NCBI GenBank assembly: GCA_013420905.1
Contig: JAAXNY010000016.1
Location: forward strand, 310,001 to 374,000
Direction: 5' to 3'
Length of the DNA stretch: 64,000 bases
Origin: Collybia mongolica
Taxonomy: Eukaryota; Basidiomycota; Agaricomycetes; Agaricales; Clitocybaceae
Under the pieces are notes generated by a model. That model was not told the origin of the DNA. It ran no database searches and saw nothing but the letters and a program-made list of their open reading frames with translations. Numbering within the stretch: the first letter of the stretch is position 1; each line of letters starts with the position of its first letter. Shown piece after piece: positions 24,882 through 36,784 of this stretch. The position numbers and the translations under genes are program-made.

Positions 24882-25300
24882 CTAGTCCGAACCATCAGAA
24901 TCATACAACTGTTGGCCCCCTCTACCGGTTTCTTCCTGCAGTTGGTCTAACAGTTGAGAGCACTCGAGGTCCATGGCTGATTGATCCCTGTCAATGGTGG
25001 CGTTCTCAATCAGGCAGCGTTGCACCTTCCTCTGTAATGATGAATTATGTCTGTTCAAATCTTGATGAACAACGTCGAGCGAACGAAGTCGCGAAACGAC
25101 AACTTGACAGGTATTGAGATCCCCTATCCCAACATGTCTGCCTTCTACTTTCTCAATCAAGGAGCCCATAATTCGACTGTGTGGCCAAGAAATGGGTGCC
25201 CAATACCGTACCCTGTGATGACTTCATAGACAGCTATCTCGTTCTTCATACAGAGTGTCTCGAATACAAACCTAGCGATTTCGGATATCATAGCCTTAAA
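24882..25300 (-). pseudogene. Broken fungal kinase-like (APH-type, 'alpha-galactosidase A-like') gene fragment
   Basis: Two overlapping minus-strand segments in different frames together resemble the phosphotransferase-like family that is expanded in fungi. The first reads NEIAVYEVITGYGIGHPFLGH. The second reads LIEKVEGRHVGIGDLNTCQVVVSRL, VVHQDLNRHN (catalytic loop HxDLNxxN) and QLQEETGRGG. A frameshift lies near 25165. The metal-binding DF of the usual LIDFEN is missing (LIEN), consistent with a six-base deletion. There is no N-terminal lobe upstream before the Rpc31 3' end. I read this as a dead remnant. Confidence 0.65.
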
Positions 25301-25717
25301 AGCAATCAAACTGAATGGCCATTTAAATTGGGCAACAGGTAGGCAGGTGACGAATTGTAGCGTGTATCAATATTTAACATCGACCAATTTTGTAACAAGT
25401 CACACACCAGATAAACTTATCTTTCCGGTGCCGTGAATGAAAAATTAGAATTAGATTAGAATTGGTATTCGACCGTTGTTTACCACATACCACTCGTGTG
25501 TCCTCATTGAATGTGAATGTGGGTGGAGGGAGAAGATGCCGTGAAAACCGTGTGGATCACGAGTCCCATTTACACCTTTTGGAAGAACGGTTTCCCAACT
25601 GCCCAGCCAACATCAGTCACACGAATCGTGTTCTCTATCGTCTCCGAGAAGGGCATTCTAATACAAGTATTTTGCACGGTACAGGCGAATACAGGATCTG
25701 GATACAAACTAATATTT

Positions 25718-26632
25718 TCAGTCATAATCACCACCTGGGTCCCATCGAATTAATATCAGGTATGTAAAATCAAGTAATAAAGCATACCTCCTCCATCATC
25801 CCCACCACCACCACCTCCAAGATCATCCATGTCGTCATTTTCACCATTGTCGAAGTAATTTTCGGCATAGTCATTATCGTACTCTTCGTCGACATCGTAG
25901 TCCGATTCAGCAGCTTGTGAACCAATGTCAGACTTTTCATCCCCTGATTTTTCCTGTAATTTTGTTTATCAGCAATGCTCTTTGAAGATACGAATAGTGA
26001 CACACCAGATCGTCATCTTCGTCACCCATCTCGTCGAGATTCATTCGAGGTTTAATTGGGGTTTTGGGGTCGACTGTAAGATAGTTCAAAGCACTGGGCA
26101 ATGGAAGAGGATAGAACGAACCCTTGCGCTTCTTTTTGGGATTGAAATATCCTTCAAAGATTTCTGGAGGGAAGAAGGGCGCGTTGAGGTCATTACGCTT
26201 TAGTGTTGGTTGACTTGCTATTGACGGCCTGTATTTATCGGAATAGCGTGGCAGATCTGTGGGCATCAGTAAATACAGTAGAGCTCGTATAAAAGACAAC
26301 ACGCACCATTTGATTTGTTCTTTTCTACCACATAATAAGCAGACTTCCGGAGGCGTGTCGAAAACCCAGTCTGTAGTTCAGCTATACGTTTCTCATCGGC
26401 ACTGAGCTCTGTAAAGATGGGGACGCGCATAGGCTGCGTTAGAGATAAGTTAATTATCGTAGATAGATGCTATTACATCACATACGGGATACAGAGCGGT
26501 TGCTTCTCTGGATAGATTCTGGATATCCGCGAAGCTGAGGCCCATTGGGGGTAACGCCCCACCCCCCCCAAAGCTTCCTCGTCCCCCTCTTCCTCCACCG
26601 CGTCCTCCACGTCCACCACCACCTCGAGACAT
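25718..26632 (-). CDS. RPC31: DNA-directed RNA polymerase III subunit Rpc31 (RPC7-like)
   Basis: This is a small acidic-tailed subunit of RNA polymerase III (the Rpc31-Rpc34-Rpc82 subcomplex) needed for initiation at tRNA and 5S genes. The protein starts with a Gly/Arg-rich MSRGGGGRGGRGG segment, then LPPMGLSFADIQNLSREATALYP, the conserved start of the family. FSTRLRKSAYYVVEK, RYSDKYRP and KRNDLNAPFFPPEIFEGYFNPKKKRK follow. The C-terminal third is a run of Asp/Glu (about 25790-26040) ending DDGGGGDYD after a last intron. That intron takes the stop to 25718 instead of an earlier one at 25770. Confidence 0.93.
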
Positions 26633-29280
26633 CAGAACTGGCGCCTGAATGGGATAATGAAAAAATTAAAGATTGAGATGTGTAGTCGGGTGTGCGTGAC
26701 CGTCAGTCTTCAATCTTTATACACACGTGATACAGCAGAGATTATATTTGATTCAATGATTGTACTTGTAGGTTAACGTCTGGCCAAGGTGGTTGGTTAT
26801 ATGCATAGACTTCTCCAAATCCCGCATTTGTTCAATCTCTGGGCTATGTGGCTATGATTGATTTATCACAGAGGGAATAGAAGTTGTTCAAGTGCAGCGG
26901 AAAACGGACATGAACTTGATACGTCCTGTGTGTCCTGAGTGTTACTCGAGGTTCTTTGTCAAGAGGCCGACTACGCAGATCTGGACAAAAGGGAATTTCG
27001 TATTCTTAATATCTTATCGATGACCAAACAAACATTTCGTCGTCGGGCCTGGAACACTAGCTGTAGATATCCTTCCTTTCCCCCGATTTCTTCGCCCACA
27101 TTCCTAAGCTCTCAAAAGGCGACTGGAAGGCTGCGCGGACCTCTCGTTCTTCACTTTGTCTCGACTCTCAAACATCATTTATAGATCTGGTCGGCGTCGA
27201 ATACAAATGGCACTCTACCTTTTGTTGACATTCGCCACACTTACATCTTTGCTTCGAATCAATATGCGCATTTGCGAGAGTCCGGATTTCCATCGTGATA
27301 TCCTCATCCAGACGGTAGGCCCATGGCTTCCCGAGACGAACAAGGAGCCGGTATTATTTGGGACGCATCTACATACACTCTCGTCGGCGTACTTCTCTCC
27401 TGGTCAGCCCAGCACCTTCTAGGGTTTAGATGCGAGTACAGAGTATCTCCATCAGTGGAAGCAAAGTCATAGCGCATTACGAACCCGATCCCGCTGCCGC
27501 ATGAGTTATTGGCCATCGGGGGTTGGCAACTCGATTCGATAGGCTCTTCTCAGGAGGCGTTTCCCTCCAGGCACCTCAAGGCCGTATCTTCTCATTGATC
27601 CAGGGAGAACATTTCTCACCCATATCTCAAAGGGAAGGAAGGCCGGAGAGCAGAGACAGTCATCTGATTTTGCAGTTCTTGAAAGGCTCGAACGCATTTA
27701 AATGCCAGTGTTTTCCTGTGACAACAATGTTGTCGTAGCCATTGACGAGAGAAGTATCATTAGGATGTTTTACGCAGTCTCTGGTGAGCTGGTTGAATCG
27801 CATATATCTCTGCTCAGTGAAATAGCGGAGTCTCGAATCCAACCCTTAGGCCAAAACAGGCGGCGGCTCATCGTGACATCAAGATATTACTGAAGAGCTT
27901 GGTCTCATCAGAGAATAAAGTGGTAGCGGTAATAAACGTCGATTCTTTGTCGGTGTCCATTGAGGAGCATCTAAACTTCATCGATCCCGCCACCCACTCA
28001 CTGTTGTCATTAGTGTAGGTATGTCCACTTGCAGGGGCTGTGGGCTGTTGCAACTGCCCAGCTTCTTAAAACTTTGAATTACTTTCGTGCTCCGTTCCCT
28101 CAGGGACTTATCTCTTTCTCCGGACAATTCGAAAGGTACGTTTTCAAGTTTATATGGTGTTATCGTGTGGCGTGGTGAAATAGGCCTAGAGAACGAGGTA
28201 ATATCATGGGATAGATCTACTCAGCCACCAATCACAACTGTCATAGTCGCTCCCAGAGTAGGTGTATTATCATGGAGCTCGAGGATGGGTCAAATATCCT
28301 TTGTCACAATTGGGAGAATGACGATTCAAGGTCGCTCCTGGAACTGTCCACACATGGCACCTGGGGTCAGGTTGGTGGAAACGAGCCCCAATATCAGTGT
28401 CAGACATCCTCTAAGCAAGTGCATTGTCAAAAGACTGCTCTTGGTTTGTTGGGGTTTATAATGGTGGTCCTGACATAAAAGATAGTAGTAGACGACAGCG
28501 GTCGGACCCCCAGCAAGCGTACCAACTTGTGATCATTCGTGGAGGCATGCCTCCGGGTAGAGAAACTTTATGTTTGGCAAGGATGGCCAAAATAAGCGCT
28601 TGGAGTGTGAGACTGAAATTCCTGCGGGATACGTTTCCATCTGATTGTGTCCCGGGCCTACGAGCAATCCCAGACACGGTGTCGCATTATAAAATGATTT
28701 CGCCCGCATACTTTGGGGATAGCTTCATATGGCACATGTGTAGTGAGGTGTATATTGGGCAACAGCGACGGGAGCCTGTTATGTCCCTCATTATAGCTGT
28801 CGCACGATATCATGCCAACATTGTTCTTTTCCCCGGATCCTATTGGCCTGGCCGCGCTCTTCCCAGGAGGTGACGTCCAAAACCGGAACCTCACGAGTGT
28901 CCCCATATCCATACGTATTCAGCGGAACGGATTAAAGCAGTCAATCAGATGCAGGGACGTCGATCTGATGGCGGGCTACGTGGAGAGCAGGGATTGAGCC
29001 TCTTGTGGTTTCCAGACAACCTCAGATATGTCTGGGCTGCTACGCCAGGACAACGCGGACCTCGGGCTCTTTTGTTGGGGCGAGAGCAAGCCATGGTCAT
29101 TGACATGGACAACTTCCTGGAGACTTTACTTGACATGTGGGATGGATGGCAGGTAAGGTACAGTGCGTCGTCGACGAAAGCTACACGGCCTTGGCACTGG
29201 ATCGAAATACTGCGTAATACGTTGTAGGAAAGTAGGAAAAGCGCATATTTGGATATCGATGCCGAACGAATTACCAATCC
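26633..29280. other. Gene-poor region with degenerate plus-strand coding remnants
   Basis: After the Rpc31 promoter, several plus-strand stretches (for example 27327-27470, 27702-27892, 28087-28310 and 28949-29153) read like globular protein (AIDERSIIRMFYAVSGELVE, LSPDNSKGTFSSLYGVIVW, LLWFPDNLRYVWAA). They are separated by stops and frame changes that no reasonable introns remove. They vaguely resemble beta-propeller repeats of fungal regulatory proteins. I interpret this as a decayed gene; no intact product is proposed. Confidence 0.35.
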
Positions 29281-29636
29281 GTGAAGAAGTATAATTTTAG
29301 CGGCTTTCTTGTCGGCTTGTGAGTATTAGGCATTACTCATTTTTTACTTGAGGCGCATTTGCGCTTGCATCTCCCATTCTGGTCGATAAGGCTTCGTTTT
29401 TCTCTTTTGCTGGATCGTGTCTCTTGTACGAGTGTTTTGAGTTCATAAGAAGAGCATTTGTGACTAATAGAGGCTCCGGCGGACTTGCTGAAATTGAAGC
29501 TCCGAAAGGCCTCATATAGTCTCAAAGCTGTGCGACCTCAACAGCAGCCCCTTGCCTCTCCCCATCACCTCCCCTCGAGTCTCGTCCACCTTTCACGTCC
29601 AACACCCCTTTTACGCCCCCCAAAATTACTTCTGCC

Positions 29637-31278
29637 ATGGACAAGACACTCGACGATGTGCGTATTGCGTCTTTGCGGCATTTTTTCTCTTCTGTTGCTC
29701 ACACCGCCACACTAATATCTTAATTCAAAAACTTGCAGATCATCTCAGCCAAGCCCCGAAACGCTCGTCGTGGTTCTGCTCGCCGTGGAACTGCACGTGC
29801 ACAAGTCTTGGGCAACCCCGTTGCTAGTCCTGTTACGCGCGCTCGTGCTGCTGCACCCGCAGCCAATGGCGCCAAAGCAACAACAGCACAGTCTTCCCCC
29901 GCCGACAAAATCATTGTTTCCAACCTTCCTACGGATGTGAATGAAGTACAAATCAAGGTCAGTTGTGTCTTGTTACCTTCCTTTATGACTGCTTTACTGA
30001 GATGTTCATCCCCCAGGAACTGTTTCACTCAACTGTTGGCCCACTTCGAGAAGTGACTCTCCACTACGACAGTGCTGGCCGTTCGAAAGGTGTTGCCGCT
30101 GTTCACTTCAGCAGGAAAGGCGACGGCTCCAAGGCATACTCGCAATATAACAACCGACTCATCGATGGCAGTTAGTATCGCCTCTCCTCTCTTTGCGTCT
30201 CGTCTCGTCTCGTCCATTGTGCATGGTTGGCATGGAGGTGCAATCATGTCTTTTAAGACCATCTAAGCTTCCCCAGGGAATTGTTGGCTCCCTGTCTCTG
30301 TCGAAAGTGCCGACCACCAGGACGACGTGAATCCTCAACTCGTCGGACAGGTCTCCATCTGTCAATGGTGTACCAAGGCAATTGTCCGAGGAATGCACGA
30401 CGCAACAAATGTTGTTTCGCGAGGAACTTCGTTTGTCAAGGCCTTCTTGCTCGTGGTCTGATCAACCCGAGTCAGGATGCTGCGTAAGCCGTAACACGGT
30501 ACGGCATGCTGGGGATGCGGATGTGTATCGTGCGGGCTGTAGGTGCGGCTTTTGCGAGCGTTTCAAGTGTAGAGGGTCAGTGGAACATTTGGGAAATGGT
30601 TGTGCCCATTCCCGCCTAACCACTTCCAGCACTGTGATTGGCGACATTGGTCGACGGAATTTCTGGATCAAGTGACAATTGGGCCACCCTGCAACGACAA
30701 AGACATAGCCTCGATTCCCTGGTAACGAGATTTGGTCCCACAAAGAACTTTTCAAAGCATCCCGTAGTTGAAACCTTATAACTTTTGCTTCCTCTTGCCT
30801 CCTCCCTCCCTTGAACAGCCGGCTAACAATTGCTCCGCTTTACCCCTCCCATCCCTTACCAATTCCTCTACATTTCGCCAACCCTTCGTATCCTATAGAA
30901 CGTCCTATGAAGATCGAAATCGTGGTCGACCCACGTGTTCCGGCACAGTCTCTGGCCTCTCGTGTGGCACCGGCGGCTGGTGCGACGAACGGTACCCAGG
31001 CCCCGAGGTTAGTTGGGTTCACATAGTTTCCGGCCACAGGCCGACGGACAGCTGCTCATTGATATCGTCTCAAGGACCGGCACTGGCGTTCGAGGTGGAC
31101 GACGTGGAAGGGGTGGGAAGGGAGGTGTCCGTAAGAGTGAGAGGCCTGCAAAATCGGCAGCTGATCTTGATGCAGAGATGGAGGTTTGTAGTAGTTGTAC
31201 TTCTGGATTCCTCCTCTTCTGATTGCGTTCCCTTTGTAGGATTACACCGCCAGCAACGCCCCCGCCGCTGCGGCGTAA
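29637..31278 (+). CDS. YRA1: mRNA export adaptor Yra1/ALYREF (THO complex subunit 4-like)
   Basis: This RNA-binding adaptor links transcription and splicing to the export receptor. Exons 29637-29657, 29739-29957, 30017-30170, 30899-31007, 31075-31183 and 31240-31278 sum to 651 nt (216 aa). The product starts MDKTLDDIISAKPRN, the short N-terminal helix that binds Sub2/UAP56. An Arg/Gly-rich linker and one RRM follow (KIIVSNLPTDVNE, then SKGVAAVHF as RNP1). After these come an RGG box (VRGGRRGRGGKGG) and the C-terminal KSAADLDAEMEDYTASNAP, the conserved FoP-type/Sub2-binding end. Most introns are 56-81 nt, but the third is 728 nt. The donors of introns 3 and 4 are the weak GTTAGT. Confidence 0.95.
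30171..30898 (+). other. Unusually long intron (728 nt) of YRA1
   Basis: The intron splits the codon after RLIDG and ends at TCCTATAG before RPMKIEIVVDP. A CTAAC branch-point-like motif sits at about 30823-30827. Inside, a CTTCCCCAG acceptor (ends 30276) and a GTAAGC donor (30484) could bound a 207-nt cassette. Read in the incoming frame, this cassette meets a TGA before its end. Other introns of this gene and of its neighbours are roughly a tenth of this length. Confidence 0.75.
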
Positions 31279-31665
31279 ATGCTGCGTGATTTTTAGTTTT
31301 CATAATCATTATTGTACTTCTGTTTGTCGTTGTCAGCGTTGGTAAAATCTTACTTTTATACATACTCCTTCTCTCTGATAGTACCATACCCCTCGTCTGC
31401 ATATATGCACTCCTTCCCACTATGTCTTGTCACTATTAGGGTGTTGGACTTAGTCTGTACGACGTAAATTACTCATTCGACTCCTCATCAATGCACTCTA
31501 TGTGACACCTGCCTTCGTCTGAGTGCGCATGCCTCGTACCAGAAAGGAACTTGAATCATAAATCCCCCGTCACCTGCCCACTACAATTATTGTTAACCTT
31601 CATTTCAATTTTCTGAAACAAGGTTGCCTGTTGTGCCGCGGCTTGAACCACTACTTCGTAACACT
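31279..31665. other. Short tandem intergenic region
   Basis: This is the 3' flank of YRA1 and promoter of the prenyltransferase subunit. No other feature is seen. Confidence 0.4.
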
Positions 31666-32996
31666 ATGCCCTCTGTATCAAGAACCTCAAGCCCAACGGG
31701 CACGCCCCTGCTGTATTCTGAGCGCCCAGAGTGGTCCGATATCACCCCCCTGGACCAATACGAGGACGCCAACCCGGTGGCTCCTATATTTTATTCAGCA
31801 GAATGTTAGTGTGGCGGCTTCGATATATGCGGCTAGAATGATAACTTCAATCATTCTAACATAGACAAGGATGCAACGGATTATTTTCGAGGGGTCGTCA
31901 AGACGGGTGAAAAGAGCGAACGGGTGCTTGATCTCACAGAATCAGTTATCCGTCTGAACCCGGCACATTACTCTGCGTGGTACGTCGAGTTCGTCGCTTT
32001 GATCGCCATGAATAGTGGCAAAGTCACCATCCCCCTGTTACTAACATGTTGAGTCTAGGCAATACCGCTACGAGACGCTTATCGCGCTCGGGTCGCCCCT
32101 CGATGTCGAGCTGAAACTCATGGATGAGCTTGCGGTGAAGTTTCTCAAGACATATCAAGTTTGGCACCATCGCCGACTGCTAGTGATGCTAACACGCAAG
32201 CCTGCGCCCGAGCTCGACTTCATCGCGATGTCTCTGAAAGAGGACGTAAAGAACTACCACACGTGGTCATACAGGCAATGGCTTCTGGCGTACTTCAATG
32301 ACGAGGACTTGTGGCAGGGCGAGCTGGACTTTGTGGAGACAATGGTGGCACAGGATGTCCGGAACAACTCAGCGTGGCACCATCGGTTCTTCGTTGTCTT
32401 CCAGTCAGGCCTGAGGGAGGGCGAGACGGATAGGGCGAGGGTCATCAAAAGGGAACTGACGTGCGTATGCTAGTTTTTTTGGGGAGTCCATGCCTTTCAA
32501 CGGGCTCTTACAGCTATGTGAAGCACAACATTTCCCTCGCCGCTAATAATCCCTCAGCTTGGAATTATCTTCGAGGAATCCTTGATGTGAACAACATCCC
32601 CTACGCCAACCTCGTGGATTTTGTCAAGCCTTATACGGCCTCCCCACAAGACTTGCCAGCCAGCGATCTAATAGACCTGGAGAACCCACCCCCCGCCAAA
32701 GGCGCTGACTTGCCCTGCGCGCCGGCTATCGAGTTCCTGGCTGACATCTACGAGAAAGAAGGTGGAAAAGACGGCCTGCGTCAAGCAGCCGAGGTAGGTG
32801 TCGCTTTCTCCTTCGATAGGTTGTTTTCTATCACTCAATCCGACAACACTCTTCCCGCAGCTGTGGAGGTCTCTTGCCGATGAGCATGATACGATGCGGA
32901 AGAAGTGAGCAGGGCATATGAAATTGTAAATGCTTGATTCTGATATGATGCTTTAGATACTGGGAACACAGAACAAGAGATGCACTTAAGACATGA
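31666..32996 (+). CDS. RAM2: Protein farnesyltransferase/geranylgeranyltransferase type I alpha subunit
   Basis: This is the shared alpha subunit of the CaaX prenyltransferases that lipidate Ras- and Rho-type GTPases. Six exons (31666-31804, 31865-31979, 32059-32460, 32514-32793, 32861-32904, 32957-32996) total 1020 nt, 339 aa. The typical alpha-subunit helical repeats are present: LNPAHYSAWQYRYETL, YQVWHHRRLL, VKNYHTWSYRQWLL, VRNNSAWHHRFFVV and NNPSAWNYLRG, each with the invariant W plus H/Y pattern. The length is normal for fungi. The ATG at 31666 is the first one upstream of SRTSSPTGTP in frame; the catalytic beta subunits are not in the window. Confidence 0.95.
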
Positions 32997-34953
32997 GGCT
33001 TGTGCATCAGGACGCTTCTATTGTGCCCGTCAATTATTTCTTTCCCTGACTGGATCTCTTGTATTTGTACTAATCGGACGGAATAGCGGATATTATACAT
33101 AGCAAGTTTGTTGGCTATACTTTCTTCTTCTACATAGTCTCCTGATCTTCGTGGATGAGGGTCAGTAGGATATACGTGAAATCTTGGTATTACACATTTC
33201 TGATTCAATGTAGTATCGGCTGGCTGAATATCAAAAATGATACAGCAAGCATCCAACGTGTGGGTCTTCTTATGAGCTCTCAGGCTTCAAAGCACCCAAG
33301 AGCCCTGTAAATAGAGGTACATAGGTTCTGCCCACAGGAGCATCGTGGGTGGGGCTTGATGTACTTGGTCTAATCGGGTATGTATCATAACATCTCCACA
33401 CGATTTAATTTTGCGACGACACATAAGCTTCAAACTCATGGGACGTGACAGGTCCTATCTCACAAGCTGGGGGTTAGCCATGAGTAATAAAAAACATCAC
33501 GTCCACACACCTCCAATCCGTCCTTCGTCATTCCACATTATGATCTAGAGGGGACGTCCGACTCCCACTTCAACACCCGAGGAACGAGTTATTCATAAGC
33601 TCCCCCCCCCCTTCGTTGGCCGATGGTCACAAACGCGAGTAGCGGACACGATGGAGGTTTCCATTGTCAGACCATCCTCACATCCAAACATGTACGGAAA
33701 GTCAATGATTCACTCTGGAGTAGCTCTCGTTTCCCATGACAACAGCAGGGTGCTGGAATCCATGCACAATAAGTCACTAGGATAATGGTACCGTGAAGTC
33801 TTGCCTTCAACCCCGAGTAGGGTGTGGGAGACGATGCTTGAGCAGAGCAGAGGAGAATAACTTCCTCGGGAACAGTAATAACTTATCGGAAAAGTAAGCT
33901 AGAAATTTGAACCATGAAACAATCCTCGAACGTTTGAGCTGGAATAGCAAAAGGGCATGCTGTAACACCTGCATCCTTGGGTACTTCTTCTCGATGGTCT
34001 AAGACTCTGGTAGAGTAGGTGACATCGGATAGATGGAGTTGGTGATCTTTCGGTCAGAATTTCTGAAACTTCAGGCCTCCGTATGGTTCATCCCCGATCG
34101 TGGTAGTTGGTTCCTTTCCAAGTATCCTAAAGCCCTTGTAGGTCTTAGTGTTGACAGTTGCGAGCAGTGTTTTAGAATAGTCCGGAAGTTCCCGAATCCC
34201 GCTCCTACTATGTATACAACTTCCACAAGTCGAGCCTTCAGTTTTACCCAAAACTCTTGTGATTACAGTAATAATCCAGCTTTTGCAGACTTACTCAATC
34301 TACAAGAAGAATATATCTCCTTTACGTTAGAAGGTCTGATCAAGTTCCAAACTGGCCAACGGCCGCGCACGCGACAGTTCGCAATGTCCCCTCAGGATGT
34401 TCGTGTCCCTACACAAGAATCAGACAATTAAAATACTCTACTCCGCGGAACTTCTTGACAAATCGCGGCTCATTCGAGGTTCACCTCCCTGCTTCGGCAT
34501 GGTTTCGTGGATCTTGTGCTTTTCAACTTCCTCCAACATCCTTTCATCCAATGGCTTGACTGCGGCTCCCGGAACAACAGCTCCTGCACAGCCACATGCG
34601 CCATGAATCCATCGTGATCCTTTGTCGTAGACCATGACAAATGCTTATTCCTACGCGATTCGCGGCCTTCAGCTTCTGTGAGGAATCGCGCAACAACAGC
34701 GATGGGCTTTTTGGATCCTTGAAATTTGGTTTAGAGTAACCAACTGAGGTGGGTCTTAACCGCACTTTAGCGGGTATAGATCCCTTTGTGTCCAATTCTA
34801 TGGCATTTTTCATGAAAATAAGTCACCCGTTGCATTTGGAACACGATGATTACGTTCTTATCGTTATTACCCATCCATACTAGATGCAACTAGTGTTCAG
34901 TATGTACAACGAAACAGGTTATGTTTAAAAATACATAAGAAAATTTTTTTTAT
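32997..34953. other. Gene-poor region with unassigned ORF fragments
   Basis: No recognised gene is present. A plus-strand ORF at 34033-34431 (132 codons) and minus-strand ORFs at 34438-34635 and 34544-34813 overlap or abut in different frames. None shows a family motif, so they are listed only as possible orphan or relic sequence. A poly-C run lies at about 33602-33611. Confidence 0.3.
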
Positions 34954-34955
34954 TA

Positions 34956-35883
34956 CAGGTGTTTCGGAAAAGCTTGTCCCACGTGCGTTTAAATAAATAA
35001 AAGACGAAAGACCAAAAAATTCAAACCGGCGTCATTCACGACGTATGGGACTCCAGAACCATGCTATATCATTGTATAATTGCTGATGTGAAGCAGTTTA
35101 TGCTTCAGCTTGTTGATGAAGGGTGGCAGATTGACGATGTTGCAACTTTGGTGTCTCGGTAAAAAGCATTGACACTGGGAAGAAAATTACACTTCACATG
35201 ACAGCATTATTCCACCAGATCTTGGATTTAGAGAGGTATAATGAAGATATGGATTAGACTACAATAACGAGAGTACATGAGTACTATTTATACTAAGTGT
35301 GAGTATTGTGTAAGTAGTTCATGGAGGGTACAACAATGGTCCTAGGATATGGTCAATGCTAAAATAAAGAGCATAAGAGGTGATCATAACCAAAGGGAAC
35401 AAGCATGACTGGTACATGTGAAGGTATCAGCACCAGCGGCACAAGTATGGGTCTAACAAGATTGAGGAGAGTGCTATAGCATCTTGCCATGGATGGAATC
35501 CAGCAATGGTCTACAATGAGCAGATGGTGGAAGGGTTGCTCATCTCTCCTGAGCTATCTGAGTCTGGGGGGCTATCAGATTGTGCTTGGTTGCTGTCCTC
35601 GCACCTTGTTGTGAATGTGTTTTGAAAATCTGTGTGAGCAATTCATTATTTGACAACTCTTAATACTGATCATCAAATTCTCCATCTTTTTCGACTGGAT
35701 CTTTGGATGATGGGAAGCCCAACTCATTATCCAACTCATAGTCAGACATCTAGAGTGTTTAAAGAGTGTGGAGAAGCGTAGGGCCTGTGTTGAGGAAGCA
35801 TAGGCATTTTTCTATTTTTTCTATTTGTTTTGTTTATAAAATCATTCAAACGCATGTGGGGACAAGCTTTTCCGAAACACCTG
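34956..35883. mobile_element. Non-autonomous Tc1/mariner-like element with terminal inverted repeats and TA target duplication
   Basis: The left end starts CAGGTGTTTCGGAAAAGC and the right end is its inverted copy. The first 25 bases match exactly, and the similarity extends to about 37 bases with one gap. Both ends are flanked by TA (34954-34955 and 35884-35885), the target duplication of the Tc1/mariner superfamily. The 928-bp body has no transposase-length ORF. A 33-codon ORF at 35061-35162 (VKQFMLQLVDEGWQIDDVATLVSR) looks like the first helix-turn-helix of a Tc1-type transposase. This suggests an internally deleted derivative. Confidence 0.82.
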
Positions 35884-35885
35884 TA

Positions 35886-36784
35886 GCCCTTCATTGTTCG
35901 GGAACTGAAAGGGTAGAATAGCATGCCGGTCCAAAATCGGGACTCTGTGTTCGCGCTGATGGGGACGAGTGCCGAGGTTCCGGGGTCTTTCGCAAATACA
36001 GTGTACTAAATGTGAGGAGTTTCAAGGTAATCTCTTGAAATTTGTAGTTCTGGAATATTACTCAGACCCAATTGGAGCAAAATGATGCTTCGGGTGGAAA
36101 CGCCCCGGCAATGGGTCCGTTCATAAGCCACGTGTTATGTTGATCCGCTCGAATTTTATGTCCGTTCCGGTGGCTAGTATTCAGACACTCCCTGAACGTC
36201 CTACGTTGAGTCCTTGTTTGCAGCTTGGCGCCGTGCTTTAAAACCATCGGAACAGTTCCTTCAAGAGTAAAAGTGGGTTTTGAGACAAAGTTTCTTACTC
36301 ACTCTTGGACTCCATGTGCAATTTGGCCGGAATGACTCCAAATGTGAGTATCGTGTCTAACTCAAGGAACCTCAGCGGGCGGAATTAATTCATTCAAGCC
36401 CTTAACTTTTCATATGTAAGATCATATTGCGACCGCTTCGGGAATTTGCTTAAATCCTGATGTTAGTGTACTCCCAGTAGTAAGCTCCTAATCTGCACTC
36501 CCGAAACCCGGCATTTCTGACCCACCCTTGCCAGGGACCAGAAGCCACACACACGCGATGCGTCCATTTTTGGTGAAGGTCTACACCCACTAAGGACAGT
36601 CTCTTCTGATCGGAAGGAGATCGATATGCCAAGCAGCCCAAACTTCCTACGGCTTGAGACTTGATTAATGTCACACCAGTAATGGGTGCGGCTGTTTCGC
36701 AAAAAACGGCGTAGAAGACCGCTCAGTACTGCCAAGTTATGTCGCGACGCAAGACATCCTGAGCTCCTATGTGGAAGACCGCTA
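35886..36784. other. Intergenic region upstream of the His/Pro-rich protein gene
   Basis: No supported gene. Overlapping ORFs at 36450-36801 on the minus strand carry no recognised motif. Confidence 0.4.

Noticed and set aside
30281..30675. ORFs inside the long YRA1 intron as an independent nested gene
   Set aside because: Short, in several frames, with no recognised motif. Treated instead as a possible cassette exon.
31008..31039. A 32-nt intron in YRA1 ending at GGCCACAG
   Set aside because: Too short and breaks frame. The 67-nt intron 31008-31074 ending TCTCAAG restores the RGG box in frame.
34033..34431. 132-codon plus-strand ORF as a real gene
   Set aside because: No motif or signal peptide, and an opposing minus-strand ORF at 34054-34251 is equally plausible. 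Left unassigned.
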